The notes under the pieces: generated by a model
The model's input: the letters and a program-made list of their open reading frames with translations, nothing else
The model's database searches: none
What the model was told of the DNA's origin: nothing
Position numbers and translations under genes: made by a program
Shown here: positions 51,901 to 61,530 of the stretch, one piece after another
How the letters are laid out: each line of letters opens with the position of its first letter
How positions within the stretch are numbered: position 1 is the first letter of the stretch
NCBI RefSeq assembly: GCF_040939455.1
Contig: NC_134126.1
Coordinates: 1,240,001-1,304,000, forward strand
Direction of reading: 5' to 3'
Source: Microcebus murinus
Taxonomy: Eukaryota; Chordata; Mammalia; Primates; Cheirogaleidae
DNA length: 64,000 bases

Positions 51901-52350
51901 GGACACAGCCAGATCCGCACTGCGCCCTACCTGCACGTCTCCCGTGGGTGAGTGGACACAGCCAGATGCGCACTGCACCCTGCCTGTCCGTCCTTCGTGG
52001 ATGAGTGGACACCGCCAGATCCGCACTGCGCCCTGCCTGCCCGTCTGCCGTGGGTGAGTGGACACAGCCAGATCCGCACTGCGCCCTGCCTGCCCGTCTC
52101 CCGTCAGTGAGTGGACACAGCCAGATCCGCACTGCGCCCTGCCTTACCGTCTGCCGTCGGTGAGTGGACACAGCCAGATCCGCACTGCGCCCTGCCTGCC
52201 CGTCTGCCGTGGGCGAGTGGACACAGCCCGATCCGCACTGCGCCCTGCCTGACGGTCTGCCGTGGGTGAGTGGACACAGCCAGATCCGCACTGCGCCCTG
52301 CCTGCCCGTCTGCCGTGGGCGAGTGGACACTGCCAGATCCGCACTGCGCC
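48996..52350 (+). repeat. Mosaic stretch containing a partial alpha block
   Basis: No single long offset explains this stretch. It alternates short runs of the 41-49 kb variants with alpha units. A partial alpha block is at about 49.56-50.47 kb and the beginning of another at about 52.05-52.35 kb. A 1-bp deletion near 51421 (GTGGGTAGTGG) is unique in the window. The GATGCGCAC tag is at 51965. Confidence 0.75.
49561..50470 (+). repeat. Alpha block, partial copy
   Basis: About 17 units follow the alpha order, starting from the CCCGTCTGCTGTGGG unit and the TGTCCCTATGCTGTGG unit and including the extra-C unit at 50123-50126. This copy is more diverged than the others: it has CCCGTCGGGGAGTGG near 50147 and a GTGTGTGG unit near 50360. 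It lies alone among the other variants. Confidence 0.8.
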
Positions 52351-53850
52351 CTGCCTGACGGTCAGCCGTGGGTGAGTGGACACAGCCAGATCCACACTGC
52401 GCCCTGCCTGCCCCTCTGCCGTGGGTGAGTGGACACAGCCAGATCCGCAATGCGCCCTTCCTGACCGTCTGCCGTGGGTGAGTGGACACAGCCAGATCCG
52501 CACTGCGCGCTGCCTGCCCGTCTCCCGTGGGCGAGTGGAAACAGCCAGATCCGCACTGCGCGCTGCCTGCCCGTCTTTCGTGGGCGAGTGGACACAGCCA
52601 TATCCGCACTGCGCCCTGCCTGCCCGTCTGCCGTGGGTGAGTGGACACAGCCAGATCCGCACTGCGCCCTGCCTGACCCTCTCCCGTGGGTGAGTGGACA
52701 CAGCCAGATCCGCACTGCGCCCTGCCTGCCTGTCTCCCGTGGGTGAGTGAACACAGCCAGATCCGCACTGCGCCCTGCCTGCCCTTCTCCCGTGGGTGAG
52801 TGGACACAGCCAGATCCGCACTGCGCGCTGCCTGCCCGTCTCCCGTTGGCGAGTGGACACAGCCATATCCGCACTGCGCGCTGCCTGCCCGTCTGTCGTG
52901 GGCGAGTGGACACAGCCATATCCGCACTACGCCCTGCCTGACCGTCTGCCGTCGGTGAGTGGACACAGCCAGATCCACACTGCGCCCTGCCTGCCCGTCT
53001 GCCGTGGGCGAGCGGACACAGCCAGATCCGCACTGCGCCCTGCCTGACCGTCTGCCGTAGGTGAGTGGACACAGCCCGATCCGCACTGCGCCCTGCCAGC
53101 CCGTCTGCCGTGGGCGACTGGACACAGCCAGATCCGCACTGCGCCCTGCCTGACCGTCTGCTGTGGGTGAGTGGACACAGCCAGATCCGCACTGCGCCCT
53201 TCCTGACCGTCTCCCGTGGGTGAGTGGACACAGCCAGATCCGCACTGCGGCTTGCCTGCCCGTCACACGTGGGTGAGTGGACACAGCCAGATCCGCACTG
53301 CGCCCTACCTGCCCGTCTCTCGTTGGTGAGTGGACACAGCCAGATCCGCACTGCGCCCTGCCTGACCGTCCTTCGTGGGTGAGTGGACACCGCCAGATCC
53401 GCACTGCGCCCTGCCTGCCCGTCTCCCGTGGGTGAGTGGACACAGCCAGATCCGCACTGCGCCCTGCATGCCCGTCTCCCGTCAGTGAGTGGACACAGCC
53501 AGATCCACACTGCGCTCTGCCTGACCGCCTGCCGTTGGTGAGTGGACACAGCCAGATCCGCACTGCGCCCTGCCTGACCATCTGCCGTGGGTGAGTGGAC
53601 ACAGCCAGATCCGCACTGCGCCCTGCCTGACCGTCTGCCGTGGGTGAGTGGACACAGCCAGATCCACACTGCGCCCTGCCTGCCCCTGTGCCGTGGGCGA
53701 GTGGACACAGCCAGATCCGCACTGCGCCGTGCCTGACCGTCTGCCGTGGGTGAGTGGACACAGCCAGATCCACACTGCGCCCTGCCTGCCCGTCTGCCGT
53801 GGGCGAGCGGACAGAGCCAGATCCGCACTGCGCCCTGCCTGACCGTCTGC
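52350..53850 (+). repeat. 3,075-bp offset duplication, left copy
   Basis: This stretch recurs at about 55.43-56.93 kb at an offset of 3,075 bp (58 units plus one base). Tags include the CGTCACACGTGGG unit at 53261, the CCCCTGTGCCGTGGG unit near 53680 and the GAGCGGACAGAGCC unit near 53804. The left copy is followed by an alpha block at about 53.85 kb, so the duplicated period is one of these stretches plus one alpha block. Confidence 0.8.
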
Positions 53851-55235
53851 CGTGGGTGAGTGGACACAGCCAGATCCGCACTGCGCCCTGCCTGCCCGTC
53901 TGCCGTGGGCGAGTGGACACTGCCAGATCCGCACTGCGCCCTGCCTGACGGTCAGCCGTGGGTGAGTGGACACAGCCAGATCCACACTGCGCCCTGCCTG
54001 CCCCTCTGCCGTGGGCGAGTGGACACAACCAGATCCGCACTGCGCCCTGCCTGCCCGTCTGCTGTGGGTGAGTGGACACAGCCAGATCCACACTGCGTCC
54101 TGCCTGTCCCTATGCTGTGGGCGAGTGGACACAGCCAGATCCGCACTGCGCCCTGCCTGACCGTCTGCCGTGGGTGAGTGGACACAGCCAGATCTGCACT
54201 GCGCCCTGCCTGACCGCCTGCCGTGGGTGAGTGGACACAGCCAGATCCGCACTGCGCCCTGCCTTTCCGTCTCCCGTGGGCGAGTGGACACAGCCAGATC
54301 CGCACTGCGCCCTGCCTTCCCGTCTCCCGTCAGTGAGTGGACACAGCCAGATCCGCACTGCGCCTTACCTGCCCGTCTCCCGTGGGCGAGTGGACACAGC
54401 CCGATCCGCACTGCGCTCTGCCTGCCCGTCTGCCGTGGGTGAGTGGACACAGCCAGATCCGCACTGCGCCTTGCCTGCCCGTCTCCCGTCAGTGAGTGGA
54501 CACAGCCAGATCCGCACTGCGCCCCTGCCTGCCCGTCTCCCGTGGGCGAGTGGACACAGCCAGATCCGCACTGCGCCCTGCCTGCCCGTCTCCAGTGGGC
54601 GAGTGGACACAGCCAGATCCGCACTGCGCCGTGCCTGCCCATCTCCAGTGGGCGAGTGGACTCAGCCAGATCCACACTGCGCCCTGCCTGCCCGTCTGCC
54701 GTGGGTGAGTGGACACAGCCAGATCCGCACTGCGCCCTGCCTGACCGTCTCCCGTGGGTGAGTGGACACAGCCAGATCCGCACTGCGCCCTGCCTGCCCG
54801 TCTCCCGTGGGTGAGTGGACACAGCCAGATTCGCACTGCACCTTGCCTTCCCGTCTCCTCTCAGTGAGTGGACACAGCCAGATCCGCACTGTGCCCTTCC
54901 TGACCGTCTCCCGTGGGTGAGTGGACACAGCCAGATTCGCACTGCACCTTGCCTGCCCGTCTCCTGTCAGTGAGTGGACACAGCCAGATCCGCACTGTGC
55001 CCTACCTGCCCGTCTCCCGTGGGCGAGTGGACACAGCCAGATCCACACTGCGTCCTGCCTGCCAGTCTGCCGTGGGTGAGTGGACACAGCTAGATCCGCA
55101 CTGCGCCCTGCCTGACCTTCTCCCGTGGGTGAGTGGACACAGCCAGATCCGCACTGCGCCTTGCCTGTCCGTCCTTCGTGGATGAGTGGACACCGCCAGA
55201 TCCGCACTGCGCCCTGCCTGCCCGTCTCCCGTGGG
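53850..55235 (+). repeat. Alpha block copy within the 3.1-kb period
   Basis: The order matches 220 onward in the window and 58684 onward (offset 4,824 bp). The extra-C unit is at 54522-54525. It lacks two units present at about 59.99-60.1 kb, which carry the CTCACGTGGG and GATGCGCAC variants. This deletion changes the offset to 4,930 bp. Confidence 0.85.
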
Positions 55236-55424
55236 TGAGTGGACACAGCCAGATCCGCACTGCGCCCTGCCTGCCCGTCTCCCGTCAGTGAGTGGACACA
55301 GCCCGATCCGCACTGCGCCCTGCCTGACCGTCTGCCGTGGGTGAGTGGACACAGCCAGATCCGCACTGCGCCCTGCCTGCCCGTCTGCCGTGGGCGAGTG
55401 GACACTGCCAGATCCGCACTGCGC

Positions 55425-56925
55425 CCTGCCTGACGGTCAGCCGTGGGTGAGTGGACACAGCCAGATCCACACTGCGCCCTGCCTGCCCCTCTGCCGTGGG
55501 TGAGTGGACACAGCCAGATCCGCACTGCGCCCTTCCTGACCGTCTGCCGTGGGTGAGTGGACACAGCCAGATCCGCACTGCGCGCTGCCTGCCCGTCTCC
55601 CGTGGGCGAGTGGAAACAGCCAGATCCGCACTGCGCGCTGCCTGCCCGTCTTTCGTGGGCGAGTGGACACAGCCATATCCGCACTGCGCCCTGCCTGCCC
55701 GTCTGCCGTGGGCGAGTGGACACAGCCAGATCCGCACTGCGCCCTGCCTGACCCTCTCCCGTGGGTGAGTGGACACAGCCAGATCCGCACTGCGCCCTGC
55801 CTGCCTGTCTCCCGTGGGTGAGTGAACACAGCCAGATCCGCACTGCGCCCTGCCTGCCCTTCTCCCGTGGGTGAGTGGACACAGCCAGATCCGCACTGCG
55901 CGCTGCCTGCCCGTCTCCCGTTGGCGAGTGGACACAGCCATATCCGCACTGCGCGTTGCCTGCCCGTCTGTCGTGGGCGAGTGGACACAGCCATATCCGC
56001 ACTACGCCCTGCCTGACCGTCTGCCGTCGGTGAGTGGACACAGCCAGATCCACACTGCGCCCTGCCTGCCCGTCTGCCGTGGGCGAGCGGACACAGCCAG
56101 ATCCGCACTGCGCCCTGCCTGACCGTCTGCCGTAGGTGAGTGGACACAGCCAGATCCGCACTGCGCCCTGCCAGCCCGTCTGCCGTGGGCGACTGGACAC
56201 AGCCAGATCCGCACTGCGCCCTGCCTGACCGTCTGCTGTGGGTGAGTGGACACAGCCAGATCAGCACTGCGCCCTTCCTGACCGTCTCCCGTGGGTGAGT
56301 GGACACAGCCAGATCCGCACTGCGGCTTGCCTGCCCGTCACACGTGGGTGAGTGGACACAGCCAGATCCGCACTGCGCCCTACCTGCCCGTCTCTCGTTG
56401 GTGAGTGGACACAGCCAGATCCGCACTGCGCCCTGCCTGACCGTCCTTCGTGGGTGAGTGGACACCGCCAGATCCGCACTGCGCCCTGCCTGCCCGTCTC
56501 CCGTGGGTGAGTGGACACAGCCAGATCCGCACTGCGCCCTGCATGCCCGTCTCCCGTCAGTGAGTGGACACAGCCAGATCCACACTGCGCTCTGCCTGAC
56601 CGCCTGCCGTTGGTGAGTGGACACAGCCAGATCCGCACTGCGCCCTGCCTGACCATCTGCCGTGGGTGAGTGGACACAGCCAGATCCGCACTGCGCCCTG
56701 CCTGACCGTCTGCCGTGGGTGAGTGGACACAGCCAGATCCACACTGCGCCCTGCCTGCCCCTGTGCCGTGGGCGAGTGGACACAGCCAGATCCGCACTGC
56801 GCCGTGCCTGACCGTCTGCCGTGGGTGAGTGGACACAGCCAGATCCACACTGCGCCCTGCCTGCCCGTCTGCCGTGGGCGAGCGGACAGAGCCAGATCCG
56901 CACTGCGCCCTGCCTGACCGTCTGC
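55425..56925 (+). repeat. 3,075-bp offset duplication, right copy
   Basis: This repeats 52350-53850 closely, with CGTCACACGTGGG at 56336. Part of it (about 56.28-56.84 kb) recurs once more at about 57.50-58.06 kb, 1,219 bp or 23 units away, and again less exactly near 62.5-62.9 kb. Confidence 0.8.
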
Positions 56926-58464
56926 CGTAGGCGAGTGGACACAGCCAGATCCGCATTGCGCCCTGCCTGCCCGTCTGCTGTGGGTGAGTGGACACAGCCA
57001 GATCCACACTGCGTCCTGCCTGTCCCTATGCTGTGGGCGAGTGGACACAGCCGGATCCGCACTGCGCCCTGCCTGACCGTCTGCCGTGGGTGAGTGGACA
57101 CAGCCAGATCTGCACTGCGCCCTGCCTGACCGCCTGCCGTGGGTGAGTGGACACAGCCAGATCCGCACTGCGCCCTGCCTTTCCGTCTCCCGTGGGCGAG
57201 TGGACACAGCCTGATCCGCACTGCGCCCTGCCTGCCCTTCTGCCGTGGGTGAGTGTACACAGCCAGATCCGCACTGCGCCCTGCCTGACCGCCTGTCGTG
57301 GGTGAGTGGACACAGCCAGATCCGCACTGCGCCCTGCCTGACCGCCTGTCGTGGGTGAGTGGACACAGCCAGATCCGCACTGCGCCCTGCTTGCCCGTCT
57401 GCCGTGGGTGAGTGGACACAGCCAGATCCACACTGCGCCCTGCCTGCCCGTCTGCCGTGGGTGAGTGGACACAGCCAGATCCGCACTGCGCCCTTCCTGA
57501 CCATCTCCCGTGGGTGAGTGGTCACAGCCAGATCCGCACTGCGGCTTGCCTGCCCGTCACACGTGGGTGAGTGGACACAGCCAGATCCGCACTGCGCCCT
57601 ACCTGCCCGTCTCCCGTTGGTGAGTGGACACAGCCAGATCCGCACTGCGCCCTGCCTGACCGTCCTTCGTGGGTGAGTGGACACCGCCAGATCCGCACTT
57701 CGCCCTGCCTGCCCGTCTCCCGTGGGTGAGTGGACACAGCCCGATCCGCACTGCGCCCTGCCTGCCCGTCTCCCGTCAGTGAGTGGACACAGCCAGATCC
57801 GCACTGCGCTCTGCCTGACCGCCTGCCGTTGGGGAGTGGACACAGCCAGATCCGCTCTGCGCCCTGCCTGACCGTCTGCCGTGGGTGAGTGGACACAGCC
57901 AGATCCGCACTGCGCCCTGCCTGACCGTCTGCCGTTGGTGAGTGGACACAGCCAGATCCACACTGCGCCCTGCCTGCCCCTGTGCCGTGGGCGAGTGGAC
58001 ACAGCCAGATCCGCACTGCGCCGTGCCTGACCGTCTGCCGTGGGTGAGTGGACACAGCCAGATCCACACTGCGCTTTGCCTGACAGTCTGCCGTGGGTGA
58101 GTGGACACCGCCAGATCCGCACTGCGCTCTGCCTGCCCGTCTCCCGTGGGTGAGTGGACACAGCCAGATCCACACTGCGTCCTGCCTGCCCGTCTGCCGT
58201 GGGTGAGTGGACACAGCCAGATCCGCACTGCGCCCTGCCTGACCTTCTCCCGTGGGTGAGTGGACACAGCCAGATCCGCACTGCGCCTTGCCTGCCCGTC
58301 TCACGTGGGTGAGTGGACACAGCCAGATCCGCACTGCGCCCTACCTGCACGTCTCCCGTGGGTGAGTGGACACAGCCAGATGCGCACTGCACCCTGCCTG
58401 TCCGTCCTTCGTGGATGAGTGGACACCGCCAGATCCGCACTGCGCCCTGCCTGCCCGTCTCCCG
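56926..58464 (+). repeat. Mosaic stretch before the alpha tandem pair
   Basis: It starts with alpha-like units (CCCTATGCTGTGG, TTTCCGTCTCCC), then has three adjacent units with CTGTCGTGGG or close relatives near 57.29-57.35 kb. It then repeats the 56.28-56.84 kb series with CGTCACACGTGGG at 57555. It ends with the units that precede alpha, including GATGCGCAC at 58379. Confidence 0.75.
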
Positions 58465-60161
58465 TGGGTGAGTGGACACAGCCAGATCCGCACTGCGCCC
58501 TGCCTGCCCGTCTCCCGTCAGTGAGTGGACACAGCCAGATCCGCACTGCGCCCTGCCTGACCGTCTGCTGTCGGTGAGTGGACACAGCCAGATCCGCACT
58601 GCGCCCTGCCTGCCCGTCTGCCGTGGGCGAGTGGACACAGCCCGATCCGCACTGCGCCCTGCCTGACCGTCTGCCGTGGGTGAGTGGACACAGCCAGATC
58701 CGCACTGCGCCCTGCCTGCCCGTCTGCCGTGGGCGAGTGGACACTGCCAGATCCGCACTGCGCCCTGCCTGACGGTCAGCCGTGGGTGAGTGGACACAGC
58801 CAGATCCACACTGCGCCCTGCCTGCCCCTCTGCCGTGGGCGAGTGGACACAACCAGATCCGCACTGCGCCCTGCCTGCCCGTCTGCTGTGGGTGAGTGGA
58901 CACAGCCAGATCCACACTGCGTCCTGCCTGTCCCTATGCTGTGGGCGAGTGGACACAGCCAGATCTGCACTGCGCCCTGCCTGACCGTCTGCCGTGGGTG
59001 AGTGGACACAGCCAGATCTGCACTGCGCCCTGCCTGACCGCCTGCCGTGGGTGAGTGGACACAGCCAGATCCGCACTGCGCCCTGCCTTTCCGTCTCCCG
59101 TGGGCGAGTGGACACAACCAGATCCGCACTGCGCCCTGCCTTCCCGTCTCCCGTCAGTGAGTGGACACAGCCAGATCCGCACTGCGCCTTACCTGCCCTT
59201 CTCCCGTGGGCGAGTGGACACAGCCCGATCCGCACTGCGCTCTGCCTGCCCGTCTGCCGTGGGTGAGTGGACACAGCCAGATCCGCACTGCGCCTTGCCT
59301 GCCCGTCTCCCGTCAGTGAGTGGACACAGCCAGATCCGCACTGCGCCCCTGCCTGCCCGTCTCCCGTGGGCGAGTGGACACAGCCAGATCCGCACTGCGC
59401 CCTGCCTGCCCGTCTCCAGTGGGCGAGTGGACACAGCCAGATCCGCACTGCGCCGTGCCTGCCCATCTCCAGTGGGCGAGTGGAATCAGCCAGATCCACA
59501 CTGCGCCCTGCCTGCCCGTCTGCCGTGGGTGAGTGGACACAGCCAGATCCGCACTGCGCCCTGCCTGACCGTCTCCCGTGGGTGAGTGGACACAGCCAGA
59601 TCCGCACTGCGCCCTGCCTGCCCGTCTCCCGTGGGTGAGTGGACACACCCAGATTCGCACTGCACCTTGCCTGCCCGTCTCCTGTCAGTGAGTGGACACA
59701 GCCAGATCCGCACTGTGCCCTTCCTGACCGTCTCCCGTGGGTGAGTGGACACAGCCAGATTCGCACTGCACCTTGCCTGCCCGTCTCCTGTCAGTGAGTG
59801 GACACAGCCAGATCCGCACTGTGCCCTACCTGCCCGTCTCCCGTGGGCGAGTGGACACAGCCAGATCCACACTGCGTCCTGCCTGCCCGTCTGCCGTGGG
59901 TGAGTGGACACAGCCAGATCCGCACTGCGCCCTGCCTGACCTTCTCCCGTGGGTGAGTGGACACAGCCAGATCCGCACTGCGCCTTGCCTGCCCGTCTCA
60001 CGTGGGTGAGTGGACACAGCCAGATCCGCACTGCGCCCTACCTGCACGTCTCCCGTGGGTGAGTGGACAGAGCCAGATGCGCACTGCACCCTGCCTGTCC
60101 GTCCTTCGTGGATGAGTGGACACCGCCAGATCCGCACTGCGCCCTGCCTGCCCGTCTCCCG
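58465..60161 (+). repeat. Alpha higher-order block, tandem copy (32 units)
   Basis: A complete alpha block with the full 1,697-bp period (32 units plus the extra C at 59346-59349). The next copy follows directly. It includes the two-unit form of the TCTCCAGTGG segment, the GATTCGCACTGCACC units near 59652 and 59758, and the pre-alpha units ending in the TCCTTCGTGGATG variant. This is the fullest copy in the window and a good reference for the block. Confidence 0.88.
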
Positions 60162-61530
60162 TGGGTGAGTGGACACAGCCAGATCCGCACTGCGCCCTGC
60201 CTGCCCGTCTCCCGTCAGTGAGTGGACACAGCCAGATCCGCACTGCGCCCTGCCTGACCGTCTGCTGTCGGTGAGTGGACACAGCCAGATCCGCACTGCG
60301 CCCTGCCTGCCCGTCTGCCGTGGGCGAGTGGACACAGCCCGATCCGCACTGCGCCCTGCCTGACCGTCTGCCGTGGGTGAGTGGACACAGCCAGATCCAC
60401 ACTGCGCCCTGCCTGCCCGTCTGCCGTGGGCGAGTGGACACTGCCAGATCCGCACTGCGCCCTGCCTGACGGTCAGCCGTGGGTGAGTGGACACAGCCAG
60501 ATCCACACTGCGCCCTGCCTACCCCTCTGCCGTGGGCGAGTGGACACAGCCAGATCCGCACTGCGCCCTGCCTGCCCGTCTGCTGTGGGTGAGTGGACAC
60601 AGCCAGATCCACACTGCGTCCTGCCTGTCCCTATGCTGTGGGCGAGTGGACACAGCCAGATCCGCACTGCGCCCTGCCTGACCGTCTGCCGTGGGTGAGT
60701 GGACACAGCCAGATCTGCACTGCGCCCTGCCTGACCGCCTGCCGTGGGTGAGTGGACACAGCCAGATCCGCACTGCGCCCTGCCTTTCCGTCTCCCGTGG
60801 GCGAGTGGACACAGCCAGATCCGCACTGCGCCCTGCCTGCCCGTCTCCCGTCAGTGAGTGGTCACAGCCAGATCCGCACTGCGCCTTACCTGCCCGTCTC
60901 CCGTGGGCGAGTGGACACAGCCCGATCCGCACTGCGCTCTGCCTGCCCGTCTGCCGTGGGTGAGTGGACACAGCCAGATCCGCACTGCGCCTTGCCTGCC
61001 CGTCTCCCGTCAGTGAGTGGACACAGCCAGATCCGCACTGCGCCCCTGCCTGCCCGTCTCCCGTGGGCGAGTGGACACAGCCAGATCCGCACTGCGCCCT
61101 GCCTGCCCGTCTCCAGTGGGCGAGTGGACACAGCCAGATCCGCACTGCGCCGTGCCTGCCCATCTCCAGTGGGCGAGTGGACTCAGCCAGATCCACACTG
61201 CGCCCTGCCTGCCCGTCTGCCGTGGGTGAGTGGACACAGCCAGATCCGCACTGCGCCCTGCCTGACCGTCTCCCGTGGGTGAGTGGACACAGCCAGATCC
61301 GCACTGCGCCCTGCCTGACCGTCTCCCGTGGGTGAGTGGACACAGCCAGATTCGCACTGCACCTTGCCTGCCCGTCTCCTGTCAGTGAGTGGACACAGCC
61401 AGATCCGCACTGTGCCCTTCCTGCCCGTCTCCCGTGGGTGAGTGGACACAGCCAGATTCGCACTGCACCTTGCCTGCCCGTCTCCTGTCAGTGAGTGGAC
61501 ACAGCCAGATCCGCACTGTGCCCTTCCTGC
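60162..61530 (+). repeat. Alpha higher-order block, last copy (truncated)
   Basis: This repeats the preceding block at 1,697 bp. The extra-C unit is at 61043-61046. The match ends at about 61.5 kb, after the second GATTCGCACTGCACC unit, as in the copy at 1644-2990. Differences are few, such as GTGGTCACAGCC near 60860. Confidence 0.85.
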
